Below the pieces are notes generated by a model, which did no database searches, was not told the DNA's origin, and saw nothing but the letters and a program-made list of their open reading frames with translations. A stretch of 64,000 nucleotides of DNA, taken from Prauserella marina. Its GTDB lineage: Bacteria > Actinomycetota > Actinomycetes > Mycobacteriales > Pseudonocardiaceae. Location of the stretch: positions 1,724,501 to 1,788,500 of the forward strand of contig NZ_CP016353.1 of assembly GCF_002240355.1 (NCBI RefSeq). The letters are read 5' to 3'. Each line of letters begins with the position of its first letter. Position 1 is the first letter of the stretch. The position numbers and the translations under genes were made by a program. This document shows positions 8,476 through 18,149 of this stretch, one piece after another.

Positions 8476-9624
8476 ATGAGCAGCGGTAACGGGCCAGGGC
8501 CAGACCCCACCGAGGAGGAACTCGCGGCGATGGACCGCGACGAACTCGTCAAGCTCGGCGGGAAGCTGGACGGCGTCGAGATCGTCGATTATCCGGACCC
8601 CTGGCCGGTCAAGGGAACCAAGGCGGAGAAGCGCGCGGAGCGCGTCGTCACGATGTGGTTCCTGCTTGCGGCGCTCGCGGGTGCGGCGTTCTTCGTGGCG
8701 TTGATCTGGTGGCCGTGGCAGTACGAGCCGTACACCAACGCCGACGGTCACTTCTGGTACAGCCTCTACACCCCGGTGCTCGGTGTCACGCTGGGCGTCT
8801 CGGTGCTGGCTCTCAGCGTCGGCATCCTGGTCTACAGCAAGAAGTTCGTGCCGCAGGAGCTGGCTGTCCAGCAGCGCACCGACAACCAGGGCCAGGGCTC
8901 GCGCGAGGTCGACCGCAAGACGATCGTCGCCCATCTCGCCGACTCGGGAGAGCGCAGCACCATCGCCCGCCGTTCGATGATCAAGCGGTCGGCCGGTCTC
9001 GGTGCCGGTGTGCTGGGTCTCGGCGCGGTGGCGCTTCCGGTTGCCTCGTTCATCAAGAACCCGTGGGCGGAAGCGGACACCAAGTACTCGCTGGCGCACA
9101 CCGGGTGGCAGAAGGAGTTCCCCGACGAGGTCGTGTACCTGCGCAGGCACACCGGCGACCCCGGCGAGATCTCGCTGGTGCGGCCGGAAGACCTCGAAGC
9201 AGGCGGCATGGAGACGGTCTGGCCGTTCAGGGAGAGCGAGCGGGGCGACCACACTGCCCTCGCCCACGCGCTGAAGCGGTCGGACAACCCGGTCATGCTG
9301 ATCCGGCTGCGTGCCGATGACGGCAAGAAGGTCATCAAGCGCAAGGGCCAGGAAGACTTCAACTACGGCGACTACTACGCCTACACCAAGATCTGTAGTC
9401 ACGTCGGCTGCCCGACGTCGCTGTACGAGCAGCAGACCAACCGGATTCTCTGCCCGTGCCACCAGTCGCAGTTCGACGCGCTGACGTACGCGAAGCCGAT
9501 CTTCGGCCCGGCGACTCGCGCACTGGCACAGCTACCGATCACGGTGCACACCGATGGCTATCTGATCGCTCGGCACGACTTCATCGAGCCGATCGGACCG
9601 GGCTACTGGGAGCGCAAGTCATGA
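8476..9624 (+). CDS. qcrA: menaquinol:cytochrome c reductase, Rieske iron-sulfur subunit
   Basis: A 382-aa Rieske protein. Three transmembrane segments lie at about residues 60-80, 100-120 and 175-195, as in the actinobacterial family. The [2Fe-2S] ligands are Cys307-x-His309 and Cys326-x-x-His329; Cys312 and Cys328 are placed for the stabilising disulfide. Start ATG follows the qcrC stop closely; the stop overlaps the qcrB start as ATGA. Confidence 0.96.
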   Translation: MSSGNGPGPDPTEEELAAMDRDELVKLGGKLDGVEIVDYPDPWPVKGTKAEKRAERVVTMWFLLAALAGAAFFVALIWWPWQYEPYTNADGHFWYSLYTPVLGVTLGVSVLALSVGILVYSKKFVPQELAVQQRTDNQGQGSREVDRKTIVAHLADSGERSTIARRSMIKRSAGLGAGVLGLGAVALPVASFIKNPWAEADTKYSLAHTGWQKEFPDEVVYLRRHTGDPGEISLVRPEDLEAGGMETVWPFRESERGDHTALAHALKRSDNPVMLIRLRADDGKKVIKRKGQEDFNYGDYYAYTKICSHVGCPTSLYEQQTNRILCPCHQSQFDALTYAKPIFGPATRALAQLPITVHTDGYLIARHDFIEPIGPGYWERKS

Positions 9625-11315
9625 GTTCACTCACCACGCCGACAAAAGGCGCGAGCGCTCTGGAGAAGCACGCGGCAGGTGCCGCCAACAACGCCGACCA
9701 GCGATACATGCTGGCCAAGGGGTTGCGGCACCAGATGAACAAGGTCTTCCCGACGCACTGGTCGTTCCTGCTCGGGGAGCTCGCGCTCTACAGCTTCATC
9801 ATCCTGATCGTTTCGGGCGTCTACCTGACGTTGTTCTTCGATCCCTCCATGGAGGAGGTCGTCTACAACGGCCCGTTCACGAACTTGCAGGGCATCGAGA
9901 TGTCCCGCGCGTTCGAGAGCACGCTGGAGATCTCCTTCGAGGTCCGGGGCGGTTTGTTCGTCAGGCAGGTGCACCACTGGGCTGCGCTGATCTTCGTGGC
10001 CTCGATGTTCGTGCACATGTTCCGGGTGTTCTTCACCGGTGCGTTCCGCAGGCCGCGTGAGGCCAACTGGGTCATCGGCGCGCTGCTGCTGATCCTGGGT
10101 ATGTTCGAGGGCTTCTTCGGCTACTCGCTGCCGGACGACCTGCTCTCCGGTACCGGTATCCGCGCGACGCTGTCGGGCATCGTTCTTTCGGTTCCTGTCG
10201 CGGGAACCTGGTTGCACTGGGCGTTGTTCGGAGGGGAATTCCCCGGCACGGTGATCGTGCCGCGAATGTACGCACTGCACATCCTGCTGATACCCGGCAT
10301 CATGCTGGCGCTGGTGGCGGTCCACCTCGCGCTCGTCTGGTACCAGAAGCACACGCAGTTCCCCGGTGTCCGCCGCAAGGAGACCAACGTCGTCGGCGTT
10401 CGGATCATGCCGGTCTTCGCGATCAAGGCCGGTGTGTGGTTCGCGGTCGTCACCGGCTTCACCGCCTTGATGTCCGGTCTGTTCCAGATCAACGCGGTAT
10501 GGAACCTGGGACCGTACAACCCGTCACAAGTGTCGGCGGGCGTGCAGCCCGACTGGTATCTGGCCTGGGCGGACGGGATCCTGCGAATATGGCCCGCCTG
10601 GGAGCTCTACATAGGCAACTACACGGTTCCGCCGGTGTTCTTCGCGGGCGCGATCGGTATGGGCATCCTGTTCACGGTGCTCATCGCCTATCCGTTCATA
10701 GAACGGAAACTGACCAAGGACACCGCGCATCACAACCTGTTGCAGCGTCCTCGCGACGCACCGGTGAGGACCAGCCTCGGCGTCATGGCGATCACCTTCT
10801 TCATGGTGATCGAGGCTTCGGGCTTCAACGACATCATCGCCTACACGTTCGACATATCGCTGAACGCGATGACGTGGGCGGGCCGAATGGGTGTCCTGTT
10901 GTTGCCACCGCTGGCGTACTGGGTGACCTACCGGATCTGTCTCGGGCTGCAACGGTCGGACCGGGAAGTGCTCGAACACGGTGTGGAAACCGGCATCATC
11001 AAGCGGTTGCCGCACGGTGAGTTCATCGAGGTCCACCAGCCGCTTGGCCCGGTGGACGACCACGGTCACCCCGTGCCACTGGAGTACCAGGGCGCCGCGG
11101 TGCCGAAGAAGATGAACCAGCTCGGTTCGGCCGGTGCGCCGGTCGCGGGTTCGATGCTGACGCCGGACCCGGCCGAGGAAACCAGGGCACTGGAGGCAGC
11201 CAAGAACCACGGGCACGGCAACGGTTCCAGCGCCGAGGCCGAGTCCGATGGCGAGGGCTCCCGCGAGGAAGCCACGTCAGGGTCGAGCTCCGCGCCGAGC
11301 TCGACGGAGCACTGA
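9621..11315 (+). CDS. qcrB: menaquinol:cytochrome c reductase, cytochrome b subunit
   Basis: A 564-aa cytochrome b. Eight or nine helices carry the haem histidines in [23 protein letters not shown] and in [19 protein letters not shown] (both given only in part here), plus the quinol-site stretch [10 protein letters not shown]. The last 100 or so residues are a hydrophilic tail rich in Glu, Ser and Ala, typical for the actinobacterial QcrB. This is the family targeted by imidazopyridine drugs in mycobacteria. It overlaps qcrA by 4 bp and ends ahead of a strong hairpin. Confidence 0.96.
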   Translation: MSSLTTPTKGASALEKHAAGAANNADQRYMLAKGLRHQMNKVFPTHWSFLLGELALYSFIILIVSGVYLTLFFDPSMEEVVYNGPFTNLQGIEMSRAFESTLEISFEVRGGLFVRQVHHWAALIFVASMFVHMFRVFFTGAFRRPREANWVIGALLLILGMFEGFFGYSLPDDLLSGTGIRATLSGIVLSVPVAGTWLHWALFGGEFPGTVIVPRMYALHILLIPGIMLALVAVHLALVWYQKHTQFPGVRRKETNVVGVRIMPVFAIKAGVWFAVVTGFTALMSGLFQINAVWNLGPYNPSQVSAGVQPDWYLAWADGILRIWPAWELYIGNYTVPPVFFAGAIGMGILFTVLIAYPFIERKLTKDTAHHNLLQRPRDAPVRTSLGVMAITFFMVIEASGFNDIIAYTFDISLNAMTWAGRMGVLLLPPLAYWVTYRICLGLQRSDREVLEHGVETGIIKRLPHGEFIEVHQPLGPVDDHGHPVPLEYQGAAVPKKMNQLGSAGAPVAGSMLTPDPAEETRALEAAKNHGHGNGSSAEAESDGEGSREEATSGSSSAPSSTEH

Positions 11316-11376
11316 GTGTGCGATTCCGGGTGAGCCCCGGAACTGGCGCCCCCGGGGCGCTGAGGTAGCGAAGCGG

Positions 11377-11409
11377 AAGGCCGCCGGAGTCGACGACTCC
11401 GGCGGCCTT
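11377..11409. terminator. long GC hairpin after qcrB
   Basis: Perfect 15-bp stem AAGGCCGCCGGAGTC (11377-11391) with its complement at 11395-11409 and a 3-nt loop. It lies 61 bp after the qcrB stop, so it is the likely operon terminator. No T-run follows. Confidence 0.75.
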
Positions 11410-11538
11410 CGCGCGTGTGGCGAGGGGGCGCGCCGGGGCGCCGGGCGTGTGGCGGCGCGTAAGGCGCGTGGGGTGGGAGCCGGGCGTGCGGCGTGCGCGC
11501 GTGGTGTGCCGGACGAGTTCGGAGTGTCGGGCGCTGCC

Positions 11539-11664
11539 GTGTGCGAGTCCCGCGTGCGGGTCGCCGAGATCCGTGCTCGGGTCGGCGAGTTCCGTGCTCG
11601 GGTGGGCGAGATCCGCGTTCAGGTCGCCGAGATCCGCGTGCAGGCCAGCGAGTTCGGGCCTGAA
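11539..11664 (+). repeat. array of six degenerate 21-bp repeats
   Basis: Six consecutive units start at 11539, 11560, 11581, 11602, 11623 and 11644, consensus core GCCGAGATCCGCGTTCAG. The period is an exact 21 bp, with third-codon-like variation when read in one frame (heptads of the form VAEIRVQ). It lies in the gap between converging qcrB and the AsnC-like gene. The same repeat recurs at three other places in the window. Confidence 0.8.
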
Positions 11665-11942
11665 CTGGCGGTGCGAGGAGTGCCGGGGTTTCGTGCTGGC
11701 GTTCGTGGCGGAACCGTTCCGGCCACGCCAACCTGGCCACCGCGCCAACCCGTCAACCGCGCCAGCTCCGCCAAACCTCCGGCGGATCCGTCAATCCCGC
11801 AGAGCCTGCCGCAGCCCTCTCCGAACCCCGCGGACCCGCCACCCCCCGCAGAGCCGCCACCCCCGCAGAGCCCGCCAACCGCACCGCTGGGCCCGCCAAG
11901 GCCAGCAACCCCGCCAACCCAAGCGACGGCGCGGCGCGGGGT
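11665..11942. other. low-complexity remainder of the qcrB/AsnC gap
   Basis: About 280 bp of C-rich, proline-codon-like sequence (many CCGCCA and CCCGCA steps at 11740-11920). Open frames cross it on both strands, but none shows a known domain, ribosome site or conserved composition. No gene is supported. Confidence 0.5.
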
Positions 11943-12227
11943 TCAGTTGTCGTCGATGCCGATCTCGAATGCCGACTCGGTGTCGGCGCGCGAGAAGGAG
12001 CGGAACGCGATGTGCGTGTCGGTGTTCAGCACACCGGGCACCTTGCTGATCTTGGCCGGGATGATCCGCGCCAGGTCCTCGTGCCCCGCCACGCGCAGGA
12101 TCGCGACGAGGTCGACGTCGCCCGCACACGAGTAGACCTCGGAGACACCCTCGATGTCGGCGATCGCCTGCGCGGTCTCCGGGATGCTGTCCGCCGCCGT
12201 GTGAATCAGGACAATCGCGGTGATCAA
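11943..12227 (-). CDS. stand-alone Lrp/AsnC ligand-binding domain protein
   Basis: A 94-aa protein consisting only of the RAM/effector-binding domain of Lrp/AsnC regulators (IVLIHTAADSIPETAQAI, GVSEVYSCAGDVDLVAI, PGVLNTDTHIAF). There is no helix-turn-helix, so it is not a DNA-binding regulator by itself. Such proteins form oligomers, bind amino acids and may partner with full-length Lrp proteins. It is 54 bp downstream of the exonuclease gene on the same strand. Confidence 0.88.
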   Translation of the reverse strand: MITAIVLIHTAADSIPETAQAIADIEGVSEVYSCAGDVDLVAILRVAGHEDLARIIPAKISKVPGVLNTDTHIAFRSFSRADTESAFEIGIDDN

Positions 12228-12281
12228 CGTCGGCCTCCTTGGAAAGCGTGCGCTTGCGCCGTGATCGTAGCCCGGACCCAG

Positions 12282-13982
12282 TCAGCCGGTGTTCTCCAGC
12301 GCCTCCAGCGTCGTCGCCGTCGCCGCGCGTTCCAGCCACGGCCGCCAGCCGCCCGCGCCATGCACGGGCTCCGCCCACGGCGTCGCGGTCCGCACCAGCC
12401 GCACCCCTGGCCGGGTGAGCCAGCGCAACAGCACCCCGGCCTCTTCCCCGGTGGCGCCGTGCAGCGGGCCAGGACCCGGAAGCACCGTCTCGGCCGAGGC
12501 GACGAGCGCCTCGACGACCGGCATCGGCGGCACACCTCGTCTGGCCACTCCCGCCGAAGCGAGCCTGGCGTGCCGCAGTACCGCGAACTCCCAGCCACCT
12601 TCACCGTCGGGCGCGGCGGCCACCAGCTCCCTGATCCCCGCGAGCGCGGCCAGCCGGTGTGCTCGTTCGACCCCGCGCAGCAAGGTGACCAGTTCGTCCC
12701 TCCTGCGCGCGGCCTGCTCGAAATGCTGGGCCTCGGCGAGATCGTCCACATGCCGCCGCGCGGCGTGCAGAGCGGTGTTGCTGGTACCCGCGACGAGTCC
12801 GGCGACCTCACCGACGGCGGGGACGTACTCCTGGACGCTTTGCCTTCCCGCGCAGGGCGCGCCGCAGCGGCCGAGTTCGGCGAGCACGCACGGAACGGCG
12901 TTCGCGCCGTGCGCGGGGATCCGGAGCGTGCACGTCCGCAGCCCGGCCGCCGAGGCGAGGGTGTCGGCGGCGCTCTTGGCCCTTGCCTGCGAGTTGAACG
13001 GGCCGAGCGCGCCGTCCCGTGGCGTGCGGACCACCGAAAGCCGGGGAAACGGTTCGTCGGTGAGCGAAATCCACCAGGCGTTGCGGGGATTCTTCGAACG
13101 CCGGTTGTAGGCGGGCCGGTGTGCCGCGAGCAGCCGCAGTTCACGCACCTGCGCTTCGAGCGCGTGTGAACATTCGATGCCCTCGACCCGTTCGGCGAGC
13201 CCGACCATCTCGCGCATCCTGGTGCGCGTATCGGAGCCGGTGAAGTACTGCCGCACCCTCCTGCGCAGATCGCGCGCGGTGCCGACGTAGAGGACCTCGT
13301 CGCCCGGTCCCTTGAACAAGTACACGCCGGGGCGCTGGGGGAGGTGTGCCGCCATGCCCCGTTTGCGGCGTTGCGCGGGGGTGACACCGGGGATGTAGTC
13401 GAGCAGTTCTTCGAGTGACTGCACCCCGACCGAGCCGACGCGTTCCAGCAGCGCGTGCAGCACGTCGACGGTGGCCCTCGCATCGTCGAGCGCGCGATGC
13501 GTCGGCTTGGTCCGCGAGCCGAACAGTGCGGCGAGCGCGCCGAGCCGGAAGCTGCGGATGTCCTGACCGGAAAGCACCCTGCGGGCCAGCCGCAGGGTGC
13601 ACACGACGGGAGGCCGGGGCCACGCGTACCCGTGTCCTTGGCAGGCGGCACGGAGGAATCCGACGTCGAATCCCGCGTTGTGGGCGACGATCACCGACCC
13701 CGCCGCGAATTCGAGAAACGCGGGCAGCGCCCGCTCGATGCGCGGTGCCGAGCTGACCATGGCCGTCGTGATTCCGGTGAGGGCGACGATCTGCGGCGGG
13801 ATGGGGCCACCGGGGTCGACCAGGGTCGCGAACTCGCCGAGTACCTCGCCCGCGCGCACCTTGACGGCGCCGATCTCGGTGATCCCGTCGGGACCGGCGG
13901 GGGCGCCGGTGGTTTCGAGATCGACGATCACGAAGGTGGTGTCGCGCAGCGGTGTCCCCAGCTCGTCGAACGTGAGCTGCAT
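12282..13982 (-). CDS. DEDDh exonuclease fused to GIY-YIG/UvrC-like domain
   Basis: A 566-aa fusion. Residues about 10-175 are a DEDDh 3'-5' exonuclease like DnaQ epsilon: VDLETTG, VAHNAGFDVGFL and HRALDDARATVDV carry the metal and base residues. From about residue 205 a GIY-YIG nuclease domain follows (RPGVYLFKGPGDEVLYVGTA), then a UvrC-like region with CGAPCAG. This matches the actinobacterial protein next to trpD in mycobacteria. A role in DNA repair is inferred. ATG at 13982 (MQLTFDELG) is used; upstream in-frame sequence overlaps the opposing gene. Confidence 0.92.
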   Translation of the reverse strand: MQLTFDELGTPLRDTTFVIVDLETTGAPAGPDGITEIGAVKVRAGEVLGEFATLVDPGGPIPPQIVALTGITTAMVSSAPRIERALPAFLEFAAGSVIVAHNAGFDVGFLRAACQGHGYAWPRPPVVCTLRLARRVLSGQDIRSFRLGALAALFGSRTKPTHRALDDARATVDVLHALLERVGSVGVQSLEELLDYIPGVTPAQRRKRGMAAHLPQRPGVYLFKGPGDEVLYVGTARDLRRRVRQYFTGSDTRTRMREMVGLAERVEGIECSHALEAQVRELRLLAAHRPAYNRRSKNPRNAWWISLTDEPFPRLSVVRTPRDGALGPFNSQARAKSAADTLASAAGLRTCTLRIPAHGANAVPCVLAELGRCGAPCAGRQSVQEYVPAVGEVAGLVAGTSNTALHAARRHVDDLAEAQHFEQAARRRDELVTLLRGVERAHRLAALAGIRELVAAAPDGEGGWEFAVLRHARLASAGVARRGVPPMPVVEALVASAETVLPGPGPLHGATGEEAGVLLRWLTRPGVRLVRTATPWAEPVHGAGGWRPWLERAATATTLEALENTG

Positions 13983-14087
13983 GATCGGCACCCTATGATC
14001 GGCCACCGACAATCCGGACGTCCCCTGTGGCCGAGGTCCTTGATCCCGGACGGCGCATATCCGGCCGACAGAACCTAAGCTAGGCGG

Positions 14088-15512
14088 ATGCTGCCGTCGT
14101 CCGCGCACCCGGAACGGCCCGAGGAGAATCCTCAGGGGCCGGGGTCCGACGCGCCTGCCGACGGATCCGACCGAGCCGACCCTGTTCACCCGGCTGAACA
14201 CGCTGGTAGCGGCGATGGTGCCGTCGAGCCGGTCGACTGGCTCGGCCTGCCCGAACCCGTCCGCGAGCACATCGCCGAGCTCGCGGCGGCGGCGCTCGGC
14301 AAGTTGCCTGCCGACGACATACCGCGTCAGTTACGACCGGTGGCGCGATTCGCTCCGGCGAAAAGAGCCAAGGTCGGCGGCAACGCCCTGCTGACCGGTT
14401 TGCGGGATTCGAGCAGGTTCCGCACCGCCGTTCTGGAGTGGCTGCGCGAGCACCGGCACGACGCGCTCAATCCCAACGTGGACGATCCCGTGGCCGCCGC
14501 CTCAGCCGCGGTGTTGCTCGGAGAGTCGAGCGCCACGTCGCGGGTGCGGCTGGTCGCCAAGAACGCGGAGGAAACCACGCTGCGCGCCGAACGCGACGCC
14601 GCGCTCGCCAGGTGCAGGCGCCTGGAAGGCGAGCTGGCGAGAGCGCACGACGAGCTGGAGGAGGCGAAGCAGGCCACCGAGAGCGCGCGCAAGGAGCGGG
14701 AGACCGAACTCGACAAGCTGCGCAACCGCTTGCGCCAGCAGGGGGTGACCCTGCGCGAGGCCAAGGACGCCGCGGCGGAGGCACGGGCCGCGCTCGCCGA
14801 GGCCAGTGAGGGCCGTGGCGAGGAGATCGAGGCGTTGACCGCGAGGCTGGAACGGGAACGCCAGCGGGCCGCCGCCGAACGCGCGAGGGCGGAGAAGGCG
14901 GTCGCCGAGGCGGAGACGGCGCGGCAGTCGGCGAGGGAAGCGCGCGACGCCGACGAGGTACGGCTTTCGCTGTTGCTCGAGACCCTCGGCGGCGCGGTCG
15001 ACGGCCTGCGAAGGGAACTGTCGGTGGGGGAGAGCAGGCGCAGGCCCGCCGACACGGTCCGCGGCGCGAGTTCCGGCAAGGGCACCGGTGACCGGGTCTA
15101 CGACACCGCCGCGCTCGACCGGCTGCTCACCTTGCCTTCGGTGCACGTCATCGTGGACGGCTACAACATCACCAAGACCGGATATCCCGAGCTGACGCTG
15201 GCCGAGCAGCGCAACCGGCTCGTCGGCCAGCTCTCCGCGCTCGCGGCGAGAACGGGTTCGGAGGTGACGGTGGTGTTCGACGGTGCGGGGGTGACCTCGA
15301 TTCCCGTCGCGGCCCCTCGGGGCGTCAGGGTGCTGTTCTCCGATCCCGGCGTACTTGCCGACGATGTCATCCGCTCGCTCGTCAACTCCGAGCCGAGCGG
15401 GCGCCCGCTGCTGGTGGCGACCTCGGACCAGGCCGTCGTCGCCTCGGTGCGGGCACAGCGCGCCCATGCCGTTCCCGCCGCCGTTTTCCTCACCCGGCTC
15501 GGCCGTACCTGA
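14088..15512 (+). CDS. NYN-domain (YacP-like) RNA-binding/ribonuclease protein with long coiled coil
   Basis: A 474-aa protein. The N-terminal 50 residues are acidic and disordered; residues about 50-160 are helical (VDWLGLPEPVREHI). Residues about 160-310 form a long Ala/Glu/Arg coiled coil. The C-terminal 140 residues are a NYN/PIN-like nuclease domain with VHVIVDGYN, TVVFDGAG and the acidic LADDVIRSLV. YacP-like proteins are linked to RNA turnover; here the activity is inferred. It is divergent from the DEDDh exonuclease with 105 bp between starts. Confidence 0.85.
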   Translation: MLPSSAHPERPEENPQGPGSDAPADGSDRADPVHPAEHAGSGDGAVEPVDWLGLPEPVREHIAELAAAALGKLPADDIPRQLRPVARFAPAKRAKVGGNALLTGLRDSSRFRTAVLEWLREHRHDALNPNVDDPVAAASAAVLLGESSATSRVRLVAKNAEETTLRAERDAALARCRRLEGELARAHDELEEAKQATESARKERETELDKLRNRLRQQGVTLREAKDAAAEARAALAEASEGRGEEIEALTARLERERQRAAAERARAEKAVAEAETARQSAREARDADEVRLSLLLETLGGAVDGLRRELSVGESRRRPADTVRGASSGKGTGDRVYDTAALDRLLTLPSVHVIVDGYNITKTGYPELTLAEQRNRLVGQLSALAARTGSEVTVVFDGAGVTSIPVAAPRGVRVLFSDPGVLADDVIRSLVNSEPSGRPLLVATSDQAVVASVRAQRAHAVPAAVFLTRLGRT

Positions 15513-15518
15513 TCTCGC

Positions 15519-17366
15519 GTGACGAACGGCGCCGCGCGTCGTTGTTCTCCTGAGTCACGGAGGGCGAACGCGTTGGGGTCGTTGAAGAAGGTCGGTGGTG
15601 GCGCCGTGGCTGTCGCGGCGCTCATGGTGTTGTCCTCGACGGCGCCGGTGCACGCCCGAAACGATCCACCTCCGGAGGAACCGAGGGCAGAGGCGGGGAT
15701 CGCCCCTGGCGCCAATCCACCGGATTCCCGGCCCGGCGAGGCATTCGCCGATCCCGCCGTCGCGAGGCTTCAGTCGGCCGCCCACGAGGTGCAGCGCGAA
15801 CTGGACGGGCTCGCCGGCGAGATCGCGATCGCCGAGGACCGGCTCGCCGGTACCGAGGAGGCGGCGCGCGCCGCGCGTTACGAGCGGGCGGCGGCCGACG
15901 AAGCCGTTGCCGCGAACCAGGACGCCGTCGACGAATTCTCGCGGTCGTTGTTCACGGCGATGGGAAGGGCCGATGAGTTCCGGTTGCTGGTGACCGCGGC
16001 GAACCCTGAGGAATTGCTCGACGGCGCCTCCCTGCTCGGCAGGGTCCGGTCGGCGCAGGACGTGCAGCTCACCGGGGCACTGGAACGGCAGCGCGCGGCG
16101 AAAGCGGCAGAGGAAGCGGCGGTGGAGCAAGAGCGGCTCGCCGCGAGCAGGAAAGCGGAATTGGTGCGCCGCAACGGTGACGCGGTGAACAAGGCCGACG
16201 CGGTGTCGGCCGAGTTGAGGGACCCGATCGCGGAGGCCAACGCCGCGGTGATCGAACAGCAACGACGGCAGCGCGACCGCAACCGCGAGACCGCTGACAA
16301 CTGGAGGGCGTATCTGGCGCGCTTGCGCGAAGCCGGTGTCGAACCGCCGCCATCGGCTTCCCTGCGCGATCCAGCGAGGCTGCCTGCCGGAATGCGGGTG
16401 CTCAAGGGACACGACGGTGCCGCGCAGGCGGGACTGGCCCAGGTCGGTTTCGAGGGGCAGCGCCTGCTCGTGTTGCCGAAGGAGACCATGTCCGCCCTGA
16501 CGGCGGCGATCGACGTTCTCGGCAAGCCTTATGTGCCGCACGACGGCGGCTCCGGCCCGCTCGCCTACTCCTGTGACGGGCTGGTTTCCGCCGTTTTCGG
16601 CGAGGCCGGCTTGCCGTTGCCCGGCAGCGCGGGCGAGCAACTGGCGAGGGGCAGGCCGGTCGCGCCAGCCGACGCGCAACCCGGTGATCTGGCGTTCGCC
16701 GGTCCTGACCGGTACGGCGTGCAGTCGGTTGGCATCGTGCTCGACCGGAAGACGATGGTGGTGGCCGACGCGAGGCTCGCCGGTGTCGTCGTCGCCGATC
16801 TGCCAGCCGAGGCGAATCTGCTGGGGATCGTGCGGCCGTCGCTGGGAAAGAGGGATCCCGTCGCGGTTCCCCACCGGCAGCCCGGTGAGCTGAAGTGGCG
16901 ATGCGGGGGAGTGGAAGCGGAGCCTCGCTCGCGAGACTCGGGTGAGGCAGCCGGAGCGTGGGGTGGCTACCCGAACGGGCTGATCCCTTCGGCCGCGTTG
17001 TGCTCGATGGGCCGCGGTTCGCATGTGCTGCGCTGCGACGCCGCGCAGGCTTTCCATGCCATGTCGCAGGCTTACGCGCGCGAGTTCGGCACTCCGTTGT
17101 GCGCGACGGATTCCTACCGGACCTTCGATCTCCAGGTCGATCTCTACCGCAGGAAACCGGCGCTCGCCGCGATACCGGGCACCAGCAACCACGGCTGGGG
17201 ACTCGCCGTCGATCTGTGTGGCGGCGCGGAGTCCTTCGGCACCCGGCAGTACCGGTGGCTCTGGGCCAACGGGCCCGCGTTCGGCTGGGTCAATCCAGGG
17301 TGGGCACGCGAGGGCGGCGGCAGGGAGGAGCCGTGGCACTGGGAGTTCGCGGGCCCGCCGCGCTGA
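15519..17366 (+). CDS. secreted peptidoglycan hydrolase: coiled coil, degenerate NlpC/P60, VanY-type carboxypeptidase
   Basis: A 615-aa exported protein. A signal peptide (about residues 20-47) is followed by a coiled-coil RipA-like region to about residue 290. Residues about 325-440 resemble NlpC/P60: Cys352 is present (YSCDGLVSAVF), but the usual catalytic His position reads Gln-Ser (residue 403 is Ser), so this domain is probably inactive. Residues about 480-615 are a VanY D-Ala-D-Ala carboxypeptidase with zinc ligands His558 and Asp565 (SNHGWGLAVD) and His607 (PWHWEF). It starts 6 bp after the NYN gene, so the two are probably co-transcribed. Confidence 0.88.
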   Translation: MTNGAARRCSPESRRANALGSLKKVGGGAVAVAALMVLSSTAPVHARNDPPPEEPRAEAGIAPGANPPDSRPGEAFADPAVARLQSAAHEVQRELDGLAGEIAIAEDRLAGTEEAARAARYERAAADEAVAANQDAVDEFSRSLFTAMGRADEFRLLVTAANPEELLDGASLLGRVRSAQDVQLTGALERQRAAKAAEEAAVEQERLAASRKAELVRRNGDAVNKADAVSAELRDPIAEANAAVIEQQRRQRDRNRETADNWRAYLARLREAGVEPPPSASLRDPARLPAGMRVLKGHDGAAQAGLAQVGFEGQRLLVLPKETMSALTAAIDVLGKPYVPHDGGSGPLAYSCDGLVSAVFGEAGLPLPGSAGEQLARGRPVAPADAQPGDLAFAGPDRYGVQSVGIVLDRKTMVVADARLAGVVVADLPAEANLLGIVRPSLGKRDPVAVPHRQPGELKWRCGGVEAEPRSRDSGEAAGAWGGYPNGLIPSAALCSMGRGSHVLRCDAAQAFHAMSQAYAREFGTPLCATDSYRTFDLQVDLYRRKPALAAIPGTSNHGWGLAVDLCGGAESFGTRQYRWLWANGPAFGWVNPGWAREGGGREEPWHWEFAGPPR

Positions 17367-17456
17367 CGGCCCCTTTCGGGGCCGAAGAGCCCTGACGTGG
17401 ATGAACGCGCGCGGACCTCGCCGAAATTGTCGGTGGGGGTCCCTACCTTTCGCCAC

Positions 17457-17681
17457 ATGGACTACAGGGACTTCATCGACGAAGACACGTTGGTCATCGA
17501 CTGCGATCGCTGCCAGGTGCGCGGCGACGCGTGCGCCGATTGCGTGGTGAGCGTCCTGCTCGGCGCGCCGCCATCGGTCGAGTGGGACAGCGCCGAGCGA
17601 CACGCCGTCGACGTGCTCGCGGAGGCGGGCATGCTGCCGAGGTTGCGGTTGGTCGAGGAGAAACCGCGGCGCGCGGGGTGA
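17457..17681 (+). CDS. small four-cysteine hypothetical protein
   Basis: A 74-aa protein starting MDYRDFIDEDT, with paired cysteines CDRC (residues about 13-16) and CADC (about 22-25), which could bind zinc. No ribosome site stands out before the ATG, but the protein is acidic, well composed, and located in the conserved block before the NlpC/P60 gene. Function unknown. In-frame sequence upstream to 17397 is probably not translated. Confidence 0.7.
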   Translation: MDYRDFIDEDTLVIDCDRCQVRGDACADCVVSVLLGAPPSVEWDSAERHAVDVLAEAGMLPRLRLVEEKPRRAG

Positions 17682-17919
17682 TTACTCACGCAAATCCGTT
17701 GCGACGAGCGGTCCATCCGTTCAGGTGAACGGTCGCGGTGAATTCTGTTCCCCGTTGTTATTTCTGTCACAGCATGCGGTTAGGCGCTGGTCCGAAGGTG
17801 GCTCGCCGCACAGTTGGCGATTTTCAGGTGCGCAACAGTGGACGGGAGGTGCCAGCTTTCGTAACCTGGCCGAGATCTCGCGCCAGGCAGCCGTCCCGCA
17901 GTGGCGGCGACGTGAGGTC
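17682..17919. other. promoter/leader region upstream of the riboswitch
   Basis: The 238 bp between the four-cysteine gene and the aptamer must contain the promoter for the riboswitch transcript. A small hairpin (CCTGGC ... GCCAGG at about 17864-17888) is present. No promoter could be fixed with confidence. Confidence 0.4.
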
Positions 17920-18123
17920 GCCGCCGAATCAGCTTTGTCGGGGAGCTGTGCCGGAAGGACACACGCGATCGCGTGGCACCGGGATTGTGGTGAGTACTCG
18001 GGTACCGCCGCGCCCTCGGCCGCACGATCGCCGACGTTCGTCGCGTCGCGCGGTTGTCACCGCGAGCACGGTGCGGCGGGCGAGGAGGGCCCCCGACCTC
18101 CAGCCAGTGTTCCGGCAGGCGGC
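17920..18123 (+). promoter_or_regulatory. ydaO-type c-di-AMP riboswitch
   Basis: The conserved parts of the ydaO aptamer are present in order. P1 5' strand GCCGCC (17920-17925) runs into GAATC; then GGGGAGC and CCGGAAGGAC (to 17960); then TGTGGTGAGTAC (17986-17997). At the 3' end, CCCCGAC, AGCC, TTCCGG and GGCGGC (18118-18123) close P1. The NlpC/P60 ribosome site AAAGGAG starts 9 bp later. In actinobacteria this class precedes rpf and NlpC/P60 wall-hydrolase genes and normally turns them off when c-di-AMP is high. The ligand is inferred from the class. Confidence 0.78.
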
Positions 18124-18149
18124 AGAAGAGCAAAGGAGACAGGCGCGAC

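Noticed and set aside
11066-11740. Minus-strand open frame with seven-residue repeats
   Set aside because: It is the reverse reading of the 21-bp array and the qcrB tail. It has no ribosome site, and the repeat unit explains the open frame.
15555-17603. A 682-codon open frame on the minus strand
   Set aside because: It is antisense to the VanY-domain gene, with an antisense-like composition and no motif; the plus-strand gene has clear catalytic residues.
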